Source: Promerops cafer (lineage: Eukaryota; Chordata; Aves; Passeriformes; Nectariniidae). Taken from it: DNA of 64,000 nt. The notes beneath the pieces are model-generated. The model was not told where the DNA came from. It was given only the letters and a program-made list of their open reading frames with translations, and ran no database searches. Made by a program: the position numbers and the translations under genes. Each line of letters opens with the position of its first letter. Position 1 is the stretch's first letter. Below, one piece after another: positions 13,301-25,800 of the stretch. Location: contig VZSE01008498.1 in the NCBI GenBank assembly GCA_013398275.1, positions 143,873-207,872 of the forward strand, given 5' to 3'.

Positions 13301-16300
13301 ATGGTGATATCATTTAGTGGTAAGTTTTCAACAGAGATTTTGAGTGGGGAGTGCATTGGAGTGGGGAGGGAGGGTGAATGAAAGGTTCCAGTCACTTGAA
13401 CTCTCAAGTTATGCTGACTCCAGTACATGTACATCCAGTTATATATTATTAAAACCAAAACGGTTCAATTGTGCTTCTAAACTATCTTAACAGGTTTTTG
13501 TTTTCCTCTGCACTACCCCACCCCACTCCATTTCCCTTTCCCCTTGTGAACTGGATGTGTAGCAGCACTGCTATTTTAGCAGATGACTGAAAGCAGTATA
13601 TTAATTTTGCGTTTGTTTTGACAGTGTGATGCCATCAGTGTTCTGGAAAAAGAGCATGACTACAGAGATGAACACTTCGACTTCATTCAGTCACATATCA
13701 GACGGTTTTGCTTACAATGTATCCTCTAACACATCATAAAGATGATATAATTACTCAAGTCGATGTTTATATTAATTATGATAAGCTTAAAAGAATATTT
13801 GTGTCTGTACCAAAGTAGGATGCAACTCTTTTACTGTAGCTTGCAGTCTGCTTCAGCTACCCCTATGGGCAACATTGAATTAATTTTTTCTGTTTTCTTC
13901 TATCTTTTTTTTACAGACCTACTAGAGTTTTTAGCATGTCCCCTTACCATGAATTTCCCTATTGCCTCCATTTCCATATTTAGGAAATCAGTTCTCAGAA
14001 CAGCACATCTTTGCTGACAAGCTCCCTAAAATAACAAGATAATTCATTTAAGTATGATCTTGCTCCAGATGCACATAAGGCGTGTTATTAATTTTGTCCC
14101 AAATATGCAGTCTCCTCCATGTTCAGTAATTCTTCAGGATGAGGTTAGGAGGGAAGGAAAGAAGTGTGAATTGCTGTAGGCAAGGTCCACTGACTTCCCT
14201 TGTATTGGTACAGAGACAAGGGACAGAAGCTGTTGCTGTGCTATTATTACTTTTAAGCTTCATTTTTTTAGAAGAAGTGTATCAAATACTGTCTAGTGTT
14301 GTTTAGTCAGATAGACATGCTGAGATCTGGATTTTAGATGCCAGTAACATGCCTACATTGTGTCATCATTTGTGCTGTGGTAAAGGGAAGTTTAAATGCT
14401 CTTGGGGGGACAGCAGGTGACAGATGGAAAAATCAGTTCAAGAGCCAGAGACCTCAGCTGAAATGGCACTTCCTTCACAGGGCTTCCAAGACCTAATTTT
14501 TCAAAATGGAATTATGTAGTAACTTTTGTGCCTGGCCAAAGAATATAAAATAGTAGGGATTAGCCTCCATGATTGCATATACGATGTACCACTTGAAATT
14601 CCATTCTAAATTTCACAGAATAGGAATCAGACCCATTAACTTCCTTCTAGGATTTGAATTGCTGGCATGTAGAAATAAATTAGGGAATTTGGTATTTCTG
14701 TAATCCCAAAGTAAAAAATTACTCTTTTATTAATCCTGTGTATAAAATGTGTTAATTTGATACTGAACCATGCTAGAATACTAAGCACTCTCTTGGTCTT
14801 TTAGTAACTGATATCCAGTAAACTCGTTTGCCTTCATTTCCTTTAAAAGCAGATCACTGTATAATGTAAGAGTTTGTTCCCCTAATTAAAAAAAACCAGA
14901 TGGGAAAGTGGAAGATCTTTGGCATTTTTGAATCTGCTAGTGTTAGTGCTGCAGTGATTGCAGGGTGGGGTAATGAGAAGATATAAGGATATGTCATGAA
15001 AATTTTTGTTCACTAAAAGCAGAAGACCGTTTTAAAGGCATTGTAGTGAAACCATTGGTACTGGGGGGCTTTGAAACAGAGAAGAGCCTTTACTTTACTT
15101 GAAAATCAATAGCTGAGTTGGCCTAAAACAAATGCAGAAAAAAAAGAAAGATTGATTTAAATTACTTAATAGCTTATTTCAGAATGAAAAGCGGGGGAAG
15201 TTATTTGACCTGTTTTGCTTTGGTTTTGTGTTCCCTTTCAAAGTTCTACAAAGTAGATGACCCTTTTTTGACAATTTAAAGGTTACTTTAGTTTCTCTTA
15301 CCAGCCACTAACCTGAGTTTTCTTTAACATGTTTATTCAGATGGGGCAGCACTTATTTACACTTCAGTAAAAGAAAACAAAAACATTGATTTAGTGTATA
15401 AATATATAGTCCAGAAGTTGTATGGATTTCCTTTCAATGTTCCAGCTGTTGTTGTGGAAAAAGATGCGGTATTTATGTAAGTTATCTGCACTGTTATGTG
15501 TGTGTGACTACAAAATGTATCTGTGCAATACTGTAAAGCAGCATTTAGAGCCTTTTTAGGTTTATGCTTTTTTAAAGTTCCATGTAACATTCTCATGAGT
15601 TGGAATTTGGTGAATGCCAGTGGGTGAAGATTACAAACACTCACTGCTCCAAAGGGAAATGTTAAGCCCAGAGATTTTCCTCTTCTCTTTTATGGTGAAC
15701 CAGTCTCTACCTACTTGTTTGTACTGATCAATAACCAGCTTGCATAGGAGAAGGGGCACTGTGACAGCTTTCCTGGCTCTCAGTTGTGTGCAGTTCAGGA
15801 GTGCATGCAAGAATAGCCTGAAGTAGCAATAGAATTTTAAGCCAAATAATTCTTTCTCTAGTCCTGCAGGTTGGGATAATGACAAGAAGATAGGAATATT
15901 GCATGAGAACTTCCAGACACTAAAAGCAGATGACAATTTTGAAGATATCATAACAAAACCACCAGTCAGAAAGGTACACTGAGATGTCTTTGCATGTAAC
16001 TGCTTTGTTATTTATTTGCCTGTCCGTTTTTTTCTCTTTCATTGAGACTATGCTTCCAGCTTATCAAAAGTGTGATGTACCATGCGGGGGGGGGTGGTGT
16101 TCTTATTTTGTTCTTAAAGTTGCTCTTTAGTTAACAAAAAAGATCATTATGTGTTTTTGCTCTGTATAGCTCTCCTTCAGCTTACACGTTTTTTTCTGCC
16201 ACAGCTACATTGTTTGAGAATACAAATACACTTGTTTTGCTTTTAAGACATATTTGGTAATGAAAAGCCTAAATATGATTTACCTGTTTCTCAGGTTGAG

Positions 16301-19300
16301 CTGGTTTTTTTTAAGAACATTTCATTTTGCTCTGAGTTATTTATAACTTCATAATGCTCTCTGTTTCTTTTGGAGTATTTAAAATAAGAAAGCTTGAGAC
16401 AGTTTAAAATAAAAAATAAACACGTGCAAACAGCTTCTACATATATTCAGTGTATTTTCCCTTGTACTATCTAATGAAAGGCCTTGACAGAACAAGCTGT
16501 AAACATATGTGAGGTTGTTGAACAGCATGCCTGCAGCAGTGGACTCCCATGGACTCAGAGGTTATTGATGGCAAATATTTCTGTGGCTTTTTTCTAACAA
16601 AGCTAAGATTTTGTGACTGATCTTATTTTCAAGTGGGAATTATTTTAGAAAACTAATATTATGTCCTTTCTGAAATCTTTTGGGAAAATATCAAGACATG
16701 TTAAATAGGTATCCAAGGAAAATATAACTGACAATATTTCCTTTTGCACAGTTATAAACTTCAGGCCTGGATTATAAACTTTCATACTGATATTTGCCAT
16801 GCATGCTTGAGCAAAATTTTTGATGGGCTTATTTGGAAGGAGAGTGCTTGTGATTTGGTGCATGGAACTGGGGTCTGAGATGTCTGTGTCCAGTTCCTAC
16901 AGCAGTGTGATGTAACACAGGTGAAGAGTCATGTGTGCCATAGTTACCTATAATGTAATAGTGAGGTGGGGCCTCCATAAATTACCAGAGACATGGGCAT
17001 GATGCAGAGTGTGTACATCCATGAATGTTTCTTACTGATCCTGAGACCCCAGAATGTACCTTGTAACTATTTACTTAATTCCTTTTTACTGAACAATTAA
17101 ATCAACTTTTTAGTAGGTCTTTCTAAAAATGTATATATGGCTTTAACTCCTTTGACCTGTCAGGCATAATGATAATTCTATTTCACTTCTAATTAACTTG
17201 GTCTAAATGGAATCATGAGGCAGCAGTCTTAAATATGAAAAGTGTGATATGCAGCAATCATAGTATTTTATACATGTACTTCATTATTGAATGTTTTGGT
17301 CATATTCACCAGAAGATAAAAAAGAAAATACCTTACTTTCTTTCTTTTAGTCAAATTTATGCTCATGTTTTTGTATTGCAGTTTGTTCATGAAAAAGAAA
17401 TTGTAGCAGAGGATGACCAAGTGTTTCTTATGAAGCAGCAGGTAAATTTCTGTCAATAAAACAATTAACGAGAGTTTCATTTAACAACAGTCCCAATACA
17501 AATTTGGGGTTGTATTCTTAGTCACTGTAATATCTAACACTTCATGTGTATGTTTGGTTTTTTGCAGTCACAGTTGGCTAAACAACCACCTACTGCTGCA
17601 GGAAGGCCAGTGGTTAGTAACAAAAATTTTAAGTATCATCACATTAAGATAATTAATTATTATATATTTAGAGGGTTGCTTTTTTCTACACTGTCAAATA
17701 TTGTTTGATCGAATTGTTTTAAACTACATAGTATTTAAAGACTCATAGTGCTCTAAAATTATGACACTCCACAGTGAGTCATGACAACTTGTATTGACAG
17801 CAAGGGCTAAAGGTCCTGGCTTTCCTTTTCATATGTTAGAATGCATTTATTGTCAGAGGCACTTCTGAGTAACAGATGGATGCTCAGGTTTCTCATGGGG
17901 ATGAAATTAAAAGCTTCTCTTGTGCTTTAGTTACACTAAAGTTAATAGTTTTAACAATGTTCTACGAGTGTGAAAAAACTGATTTGCAATCAGCAAAATC
18001 TAATCCTGTGTCATTTCAGTTGCTTGAGATACTACATTTAAAATACAAAAGCTTAGGAGGTGTGGGAAATAACAAAATGTTTCATTTAATCTATTCTTAC
18101 ACTTTGGGTTTGTTGGGTGTTTTGTTTTGTTTTAATAGGATGCCTCACCAAGAGTTCCTGGTGGATCTCCCAGGACACCAAATAGATCTGTAACATCGAA
18201 TGTTGCCAGTGTTACACCTATCCCCACTGGGTCAAAAAAGATTGATCCCAATATGAAAGGTACCTTTTCTTATGAGAGCACAAATGCAGCTGGAGAAGTA
18301 AAATAATTGCTTTGCCTGCTTGCTTTAATGTGCTTATTTAGATTTATTAACACATTACATCAGTATTTACTTAGAAAGTCTGTGTTGGTTTTGTTGTGGT
18401 TTTTCTTTCTTTGTTCCCTTTGTAGCTGGAGCTACATCTGAAGGAGTCCTGGCTAACTTCTTCAATAGTCTCCTGAGCAAGAAAACTGGTTCTCCTGGTG
18501 GCCCTGGTGGTGTTGGTGGCAGTCCAGGAGGAAGTGGCACTGGAGGTGCTGGCAGCAGCTTACCACCATCAGCAAAAAAGTCAGGTATAATTAATGACAA
18601 AAGATAGATTCAATCTAAATTGCGTGATGGATTGTTCCTACTAGTGTAGTTTATCAGAAGTATGAACACTACTATATTTAACTGAATTTATATATATATA
18701 TATATATATATGCTTTTATATTCTGTATGGCTTTTTGCTTTTGTTTTCACAGAGCTTTAGTATTGCCTTTTTGTGGCTTTCAGAGAAGCAAAGAAAAAGA
18801 TCTTCATGTAGTTGTTTAAGCATGAATCATGTCTACATGAGTTCTTTTTTCCCCTTTGTTTCCACCATCCCAATGAAATGGCTTATGCCATATGCCTCTT
18901 CTTCAAGTCTTATTCAAGTCTCTTGAAGTCTAGTCTTATTGAAATAGGTTAGGACTGTATTTCAAGCTGATTCTTTTTGAGAATATGGTCAGTATTAAAA
19001 TAGCTTTAAATTTTCTTTCACTTGTGTTCTAGCTCTGATGTGATGAGCACTTTGAGATTGGTGACAGCCTGTAAAAATACTTACACGTTTTCTTTTGACA
19101 GCTGTTTATATATGAGGCGATTAATAATTATTATTAATCTAGAAATGTTTAATAGTCACTGTACTAAAGCTAGATGCAGGACTATACTAGCATTTCTTGC
19201 TATTCCAATTTAAAATGTGTCTGTATTACTTAAGAGCATGTGTTCACAGACACCTTCCCTGCCTGCTTCCCCAGAGGTTAATAATGCTGCGCTTAGGGGA

Positions 19301-20873
19301 GAACGCTGATGTTTCATTGGTACTTCACACTTCCCACTAACATTTTATGTAGATTAACCCTGAATTTTTTTTCATCTGTGCACAGTTCCTTCTCTAAGTG
19401 CAAAACTCAGTTGGCTAAGCAAAGTTGAGTGCTTCCTAACGTGCTGTAGGCAAAGTCAGCAGTGCCAGTTTGAACAACATACGGAGATTGTTCAAACAAA
19501 TGCAGCTGACGCAATATGAGGCACAGAGAGCACCCACTGAAAAATCCTCCAGGGAGTGGCTGGCAGCAGGTTTGGATGATGCCAAGCAAACAGAGGCAGC
19601 ACTCCAGAAAAGTGTTCTGTTTGGGGCTGTGGCAGAAACTTCAAGGACAGAATTTAATTATTAAGGAGCAAAACAGTTCTCAAGAATTTCCTACTGTGCA
19701 ACAAATGAAGGGTTAGGGTTATAGCCAGTTTAACATCAGAAAGGACTATGTTTTCAAGGAATTGCCATAAATACTAATAAATTTGACTTAGATGTGGCCT
19801 CTTCACCTTCCTCAGTGTTTGCTGTCTTGTATTTAGTGATATCTATGATGACTCACTCTTCAAGTCTGAAAACTGTCTATTAAGAGAGTAGTTCGGGATT
19901 TGAGAATTACTTTTTCCTCAGCAGTTTTGGGAAATTCCTCTGCTTATTAGTTGGAACATTAGCTGCTTTGATTCTAATACAGTATTAGCTTTTGTTAAAT
20001 GATTTGAAGGGCAACAAAGTACATCTGGCCAAAATTACCTTTATGGATAGTTCCTGTTAATTTGCATCTTCAGAAAGGATGCTGGGACACTGCTACAGTT
20101 GCACATGTGTCAGAACATTCTTTTACAGATGCTATGCACACTTGTCATAGCATTGGAGTCCTAATATTGCACTGCTTTTTCCCACATTGTCTCCTCCATT
20201 CTTGCTATAGAACACAGTGGGATAGAAACCTAGACTGAGGAGTAGGAATTAAAAGGGTGGGAGGAAATTGTGTGTTTTGAGCTCAAATTAGGTTAGAGTG
20301 TGACTGCACAAATGTTTGTGCCATTCTAAGTTAATGAGCAGATTAGTGGGTGGGGAGAGAAAGGGATTTGCCATCTGCAGGTCTGTGTGCACCCATGAGC
20401 AGTGGTGTCAGGTTTATGCTGACCAAGTACACAAAACTGACTTTGCTGGGCTTGCTGAAACCCCTGATTTTTACATTCAGCATTATTTCAAATAAAAATT
20501 ATACAGAAAATTGTATAGAAATAGTAATAACTGCTAGTCTTAGTAGTCTTCTGTATGTTATACTTTAACTCTTCAGAAATATGAAAGGATATGATTTTCT
20601 TTCTACTGTTTTCTTTCTGTTTCTTTTGGGTTTTGGCCTTATGCCTTAATTTTGCTCCCAAAGCATGCAGTAACAATTAGAAGGATTTGTCTGATTTGAG
20701 AATTGAAAATACCATAGGCTTGTCATAAATATGACTGAATGATACACATTTATTTTGTAGGTCAGAAGCCAGTTTTAACAGATGTTCAGGCAGAATTGGA
20801 CAGAATTTCACGAAAACCTGAAATGGTCTCGCCTACATCATCTACATCTCCCACAGAAGGTGAAGCATCTTGA
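7267..20873 (+). CDS. DYNC1LI1: Dynein cytoplasmic 1 light intermediate chain 1, 3' part (11 coding exons)
   Basis: The product is the light intermediate chain of cytoplasmic dynein-1. It binds the heavy chain through a Ras-like G domain and activating cargo adaptors (BICD, Hook, FIP3 types) through its C-terminal tail. Coding exons are 7267-7383, 8896-9126, 12300-12469, 13625-13718, 15341-15476, 15862-15973, 17382-17441, 17568-17612, 18139-18259, 18426-18584 and 20761-20873; phases match at every junction and all introns are GT-AG. They encode about 452 residues, against about 450 for the same part of the 523-residue human protein. Visible marks are the P-loop GEDGAGKTS, the guanine-site-like VVVCTKCD, the SPRVPGGSPRTP phospho-site cluster, the adaptor helix GVLANFFNSLLSKK and a C-terminus ending PTEGEAS. 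About 70 N-terminal residues lie left of the window. LIC2 (DYNC1LI2) is excluded by the close match to LIC1 and by the CMTM6 neighbour. Confidence 0.97.
8896..9126 (+). CDS. DYNC1LI1: DYNC1LI1 exon, central G domain
   Basis: 231 nt, beginning DQTRCNVWILDGDLYHKGLL and continuing through VDMSRPWTALDSLQKWASV to IPPEEMKEMEQK. It covers the switch/beta-3 part of the G domain. A T-rich tract and TGTAG precede it and GTGAGT follows. The frame runs past the donor for another 11 codons before a stop, so a retained intron would truncate the protein. Confidence 0.97.
12300..12469 (+). CDS. DYNC1LI1: DYNC1LI1 exon with FPASPQRRN and VVVCTK
   Basis: 170 nt encoding VRDFQEYIEPGEDFPASPQR, then LPLGADTLTCNLGIPVVVVC and TK. 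The ASPQRRNT segment contains the serine known as a proline-directed phosphosite in LIC1. VVVCTKCD, completed by the next exon, sits where GTPases carry NKxD. Confidence 0.97.
13625..13718 (+). CDS. DYNC1LI1: DYNC1LI1 exon, CDAISVLEKEHDYRDEHFDF
   Basis: 94 nt: 31 codons from CDAISVLEK to FCLQ plus one base of the tyrosine completed by the next exon. The acceptor is TTTTGACAG and the donor GTATCC, which is weaker than its neighbours. Confidence 0.96.
15341..15476 (+). CDS. DYNC1LI1: DYNC1LI1 exon, end of G domain
   Basis: 136 nt encoding GAALIYTSVKENKNIDLVYK and YIVQKLYGFPFNVPAVVVEK. The SVKENKNI segment is the SAK-like base-binding loop equivalent of the Ras-like fold. The donor is GTAAGT. 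Confidence 0.97.
15862..15973 (+). CDS. DYNC1LI1: DYNC1LI1 exon, IPAGWDNDKKIGILHENFQT
   Basis: 112 nt covering IPAGWDNDKKIGILHENFQT through FEDIITKPPVRK. This is the strongly conserved segment after the G domain that packs on the dynein heavy chain. The acceptor is CTTTCTCTAG and the donor GTACAC. Confidence 0.97.
17382..17441 (+). CDS. DYNC1LI1: DYNC1LI1 short exon, FVHEKEIVAEDDQVFLMKQQ
   Basis: 60 nt, exactly 20 codons in phase 0, encoding FVHEKEIVAEDDQVFLMKQQ. It is a symmetric exon, so skipping it would keep the reading frame. Confidence 0.96.
17568..17612 (+). CDS. DYNC1LI1: DYNC1LI1 45-nt exon, SQLAKQPPTAAGRPV
   Basis: 45 nt, 15 codons in phase 0, encoding SQLAKQPPTAAGRPV. The acceptor is GGTTTTTTGCAG and the donor GTTAGT. 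It begins the flexible C-terminal tail. Confidence 0.95.
18139..18259 (+). CDS. DYNC1LI1: DYNC1LI1 exon, Ser/Pro-rich phospho-site linker
   Basis: 121 nt encoding DASPRVPGGSPRTPNRSVTS and NVASVTPIPTGSKKIDPNMK. It has several SP/TP sites; in mammals this region is phosphorylated by CDK1 in mitosis and changes adaptor choice. Being disordered, it is less conserved than the G domain. Confidence 0.97.
18426..18584 (+). CDS. DYNC1LI1: DYNC1LI1 exon, adaptor-binding helix and glycine-rich spacer
   Basis: 159 nt. ATSEGVLANFFNSLLSKKTG is the amphipathic helix whose paired phenylalanines are known to contact BICD, Hook and FIP-type adaptors. It is followed by a low-complexity Gly/Ser spacer (GSPGGPGGVGGSPGGSGTGG) encoded by GGT/GGC-rich DNA, and by LPPSAKKS. 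Repeat slippage in this spacer is a plausible source of length differences between species. Confidence 0.97.
18689..18711. repeat. (TA)n microsatellite
   Basis: About eleven uninterrupted TA units lie in the last DYNC1LI1 intron, about 100 bp after the donor. They are probably length-polymorphic. Confidence 0.9.
20761..20873 (+). CDS. DYNC1LI1: DYNC1LI1 last coding exon
   Basis: 113 nt encoding GQKPVLTDVQAELDRISRKP (first Gly split) and ending STSPTEGEAS with TGA at 20871-20873. The same PTEGEAS terminus is known in mammalian LIC1. The second adaptor-contacting helix lies in AELDRIS. Confidence 0.97.
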
Positions 20874-21690
20874 AGACACCAAATAAAACCAATTGTTCAG
20901 TTTTCTGGGATAATTCAAACTTGCCTCTGCCTCTTCCTTCAGTGACTGGAACTAAAGAACTGAAATATCTTTCAGAACACAAACCATTGATGTCTGTCTT
21001 TCTTTTATATGTGTTGCCCAACTTTACAAAAGGGAGCTGTACAGATGGAGAACGGTTATCACATTGTGTAGGAGCACTTCTCACAGTGCAAAAACAGTAA
21101 ATTAATTTTTTTTCTGGGTTTTGTTGAAAAGTCAGTGTAATTCTGTAAAATTGCAAGTATGTCCACTTAAGTGATAGGGGTTGCTTAGGGCAGGAAAACT
21201 GATACACACCACAGGCACTTAATTTATATTGATTTCCCAATCTGTTAGGTAAGTTTAATACTATCTTAAATAGATTAACCTCTACATGAGAGAACTACGG
21301 CTAGTTTTTGAAATAGAAAAATAATTGCACAAATCTATAATAGCAACAAACTTCAGTTATATTTAAACACTTCATTGGGAATATGGTTAAAAAAATCTCC
21401 ACTGAAATTTACACTGCACTCAAAAACCCATGCAAAAATTCATTCCAGGTATAAGGCTAAATTAGTGGCCCGGGTTTTTTTTTGTTTTTTCCTCTTTGAT
21501 TAATTGCAGACACTGAATAAAAGATGTATAAAGAAAAGCAGAGGTTAAATGTACAGAATATCAGTATCCAGATTTGTCTATATATATATGGCTCAGCCTT
21601 AATGTCCCCCACTATGTTTCCCACACTACTTATGGTTTAAAATTGGTCATCAAAACTGTAATCAGTTAATAAAGTATTCTCTGCATTCAA
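20874..21690 (+). other. DYNC1LI1: DYNC1LI1 probable 3'UTR
   Basis: Non-coding sequence follows the stop. Candidate poly(A) signals (AATAAA) are at 20882-20887, 21516-21521 and 21668-21673. The last is followed by T/G-rich sequence (GTGTTCTTCTTTGTTT), which suits a cleavage site near 21.69 kb. The extent is inferred, with no transcript evidence. Confidence 0.55.
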
Positions 21691-22274
21691 ATTTAAATAA
21701 CTTTCATTGAAGCCATGGTGTTCTTCTTTGTTTACAGTTACATCTAAGGATGTGGTGTAAAACATCTTAAAACATGCTTTTGTATTTTTACCTCTCAGTG
21801 AATAACATCAGTGGCAGATACTTAAACTTCCTTAAAACATTGTTTCTGGAAGGAAGGGGATAAGTCTGCAGGGTTTGTTCCTAGGAGTGAAACTAGCTTA
21901 TCTGACTTGGGTGGTTTGTGCTGCAATGTTTTCAAAGCACATTTATTAGACTAAGGATCCTGCTGCTGGCTGCAGTGTGTTGTCTAAGTAGTAGTTGACC
22001 AAGGTTAGGACTTAAGCTTTCAGTACAAACATGTTGAACATCACTTTTTCCTCTCTGAAATTTGTGGTTACTTTCTACATCCAGCCTTAGACTAGGAAAT
22101 GTAAAAGGTATATCCTGATCAAATGATTGCCAAGACACTTTAATGAGTTTAGGTTCTCTAGTTTTTTTTTCAAAATCAGTCATATTAATTTCTCTGAGTA
22201 GTTAGAAATATCTCTATTTTGAACATGGTGGTACTCTTCCTCCCCCGTTCCTGCATTCTGTTGTGGTTCTAGTG
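21691..22274. other. Intergenic stretch, nothing recognised
   Basis: This is AT-rich sequence between the DYNC1LI1 3'UTR and a CR1. Short open frames such as 21932-22183 (minus) have no family resemblance. Confidence 0.5.
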
Positions 22275-22840
22275 AATTCACAGAATGGGTCAGGTTGGAA
22301 GGGACCACAGTGGGGTCACCTGCTCCAACCTCCCTGCTCAAGCAGGGCCACCCCAGAGCATATCCAGCTGGATATGGCACAGGATTGTGTCCAGACAGTT
22401 CTTGACTATCTCCAGTGAGGGAGACTCCACAATCTCTCAGGGCAATCTGTTCCAGTGCATAGTCACCTGCACAGTAAAGTTCTTCCTCACATTCCAGTGG
22501 AGCATCCTGTGCATCCTTTCTGGCTGTTGCCTCTTGCCCTATTGCTGGGCACCACCAACAAGAGCCCGGCTCCATTCTCTTGGCCCCCCTCCTTGAGATA
22601 CTGTCAGACATTGATGAGGTCCCTTCTCAGCCATCTCTTCTGAAGGCTGAACAGGCCCAGCTCCCTCAGCCTTTCCCTGTGTGAGAGATGCTCCCTTCCC
22701 TTAATCATCTTTGTTCTCCACAGGACCTGATCCAGGAGCTCCATATCTCTTGTCCTGAGGAGCCCAAAACTGGACACAGCCCTCCAGGTGTGGCCTCACT
22801 AGGGCTGAGTAGAGGGGCAGGATCACCTCCCTTTGACCTG
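22275..22840 (-). mobile_element. CR1 LINE fragment, minus strand
   Basis: Read on the minus strand this is the CR1 3' region. On the plus strand it starts with the reverse of the CR1 tail (CACAGAATGGGTCAGGTTGG, AAGGGACC) and continues through the familiar CTCCAACCTCCCTGCTCAAG, a CTCAGCCTTTCCCTGTGTGA region, and GGACCTGATCCAGGAGCTCC. About 565 bp remain and it is 5'-truncated. Open frames here (22180-22611 minus, 22285-22596 plus) are repeat-derived, not genes. Confidence 0.9.
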
Positions 22841-25800
22841 AGTTACCTCCATATTTTCAAAATACCTAAATTTATTTAAGAATAACATATTTTGTTGTGC
22901 ACTTAACTCCCTCAAGTTAAGCACACTTGTTAAAATAGAAGATTGAATTGTGGACTGAGAAGTTTCAGTGGATATTCTTAACTATGTCTTTAACTGCAGT
23001 CCTTAAAATCTTGCTTATGTCAACAATTCAGTAAAGGTGACATATGGGGAAATGCATGACCTGCTGATGAAGAGCTGAATAGAATAAATTGTCTTGAAGA
23101 AAAAATTAGACTTCTAATTATGGACACATGGCATGCATCAATATCAAAACAGTTACGTAAACTTGAAGCTGAATTTGGAATGTGCTTGAGAGAAAGGACC
23201 CTCTGATGATGAAATCAGGACCCATTCTCACACAACTGCAGTGATATGTCTCATTAGGGTGAAACTGGATTTTAGGGCAACATTTTAAACTAGTGGATAC
23301 TGTCCATATTTTTGAAAGACAACTCCTTCATTAATGAAGTTATTTCATTCATTGAAGTTAGTTCATTTGAGCATCTGTCAAAGCACAAAACCCTTTATGA
23401 AGCTGGAAAATTGGCCACATAATGCATTAATAGCTATTACACCAGGTGCCCTTATTTGGGGATGCTGGGACAGGGGAAAACCTTACAAATGACTCATAAT
23501 TTCACTTCTTAAAACAGATGCCACTTCTGTGTATTTGAAGCTTCTACATGTGTTTTCCCCTAAGCCCCCATAGCTTTGGAGTTTTTTGGTTGTTTTGATT
23601 TTTAAATTATTATTTTCAAATGCGTATTGTATTACACAAAGAGTGTTCCCTACCATGCCTTTTCATTCTAAAAGACTAAAGTAGCCTGCTTCCCTCCTTT
23701 GAATTCTCTTAATGCTGCTGTCACTTCCTATCTGCAGCCTGCTCATGCTGTTTGGGGGGGGGAAATTTACCAGAAAAGGAAAATAGCTGAGAATATTTCT
23801 GTGTAACCTGATGTCTTTGGCTTCTTGTTTCCCTCTGATGAGACCAAGGCTTCTGGGCTGGCTGCTTTGTCCTCTTGAGCTGCAGTTCCCCCAGCTACTG
23901 CTTTGGTGAGAGTAGACAATTAAGATGGAATTTACCACAACTGTCATGCAAAACTAGTCTCTGTGACAGATGGCCCTTTTCACAAAAGGTAGTGCCAGTA
24001 AACCCTGCTCCCTGTCGTCCTTCTTTCACCATCAAGTCAAGCACCAAACTAAATAAATTGGGTAAAACACTGAAGCAAATCTGACAAGAATACTTTCTTG
24101 CTCTAGGCTGGGGAGGGGTTAGGTTTGGGATTACCACAATTTTAAAAGAGTAACAGTACAAATTACATTAATTTTGCTCTCAGTCACTCTTCTGTGCCTT
24201 TAGTGCTGTTGAGTACAAAGTTTCAGACTAGCACATAAGATGCAGAAAGCAAAGAGGTAATATAAGAACGACAGGGCGCAATTTTAATAACAATACTTTT
24301 AAAATGCTTTTCAGTATGAACACTGAAAAAATGTTACTATATAAATCAACTAAATTCCTTTAGACTTTCAGGGCTAGTTCAATTTAGACAAGTCACTGGT
24401 TAGACTGAAACGAAACTGTTTCAGGGGAATTTTGTAAATCTTCTCTTCCTCCTTCTTTACCCTGTTTCCAGGTCAGTTCTTTTGAGTATACTGGTTCTAA
24501 TAAAGCTGCTTGGCAAATTTTAAGCTTGAAATTTTTGAGTAAATGTCCACTTTATTTCCAGGCAGGTCATATTTTTCAGCTGAAAATTACAATCTCTGAA
24601 ATGTGCACATGGCTTTTAGGTTTTATGGACTAGCTACCATATTAACCTTAAATTTCTAGTGATACTTCTGAAATGCAAGAACTGCTGCCTGTTGGGCTGC
24701 AGTCTCTTGGGGAGCAAAGAGTTTGCAGTGGACACCTGCAGCAGCAGAACTGTTGCCTATCAAATACCTCATGGCTTAATGCTTCTCTATGCCATGCAGA
24801 TGCATGCAAAAAAACATTGAGAAGAATTGGCCTAAGCTTGCATTTGGGAAGTGTGAGGATTCCATCTCTAGTGCCATAAGGATAGTTAGTCATAGATGTT
24901 AGAAATGCTAATTCTTCATCTTTAGCTGTTTAAAAATCACACATTCGAGCCTGTTTAGTGTGGTGTCACAGTTTGTGAAGTTCAGTTGCAATACTGGCCA
25001 CAAAAATAGAGCATCAAGAGCTAAAGAAAGTTCAGCAGATGCAACACATTCAAGTCTTCTCTGAGGTCATTGTTGCAGTACTTGGAATATTCCATTTGCT
25101 AGCTAATCATCCTGTATTTACTACATGTAATATGTGGGGATAGTCTTCAACAGAAGATGTTGAGATGCCCATGTGAGAACATCAAAATGAAGGAGAGAGA
25201 TGTGCCTCAGACAGGCTGTCTTCAGTGGAGTTCCCTGAACTGTGCAGTAACAGACACTTCTTCCTCTTCCTCATAACTCTTCCAACGAAACTAATTCTAT
25301 CTCCTTCAGTGGTTTGCACTTCCAAGCTACTTTCCCATTCCTCTGCTTCCTTCTCCCTTGCCTTCTGGCAAGAAAAACAAAAAACCCCATAACTGCATTT
25401 ATGAAAATGGGGAAAGAAGAACATGAATTTTTAAGGCCAGTGCTGTCAGTTTTGAGTGTGAGGGACGCAGGCTTTAGTGTTGCATTGTAACACAGCACAC
25501 AGAGCGTGCTGAAGAGCCACTGGAGCTCATTTGATGAAAACAGCAATGCAGCTGTGGCCTGAAGCCCCCTTATTGCAGTAGCTGGCATTTACTCAACTGC
25601 TTCAAGGAACTCCAGTCACAGTTTTTGAAATTATTTCAACGTGGGGGCAAGAAGTGGCAACTGTCATACAGCTATGCTGTGTACACGGCAATCTCCTCTA
25701 GTGAGGGGGCTTTCTCTGTTGGTATTGCTTTTTGGTCATTGTGGAGGGTGTCTTGGAGGAGATGTAATGAGGGAGAAAACTAGGTCACCCATCACTAATC

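Noticed and set aside
19709..19724. Telomere-like GGGTTAGGGTTA
   Set aside because: Only about two units occur, which is expected by chance and not an interstitial telomeric array.
22180..22611. 143-codon minus-strand frame
   Set aside because: It lies within the CR1 at 22275-22840 and is not an independent gene.
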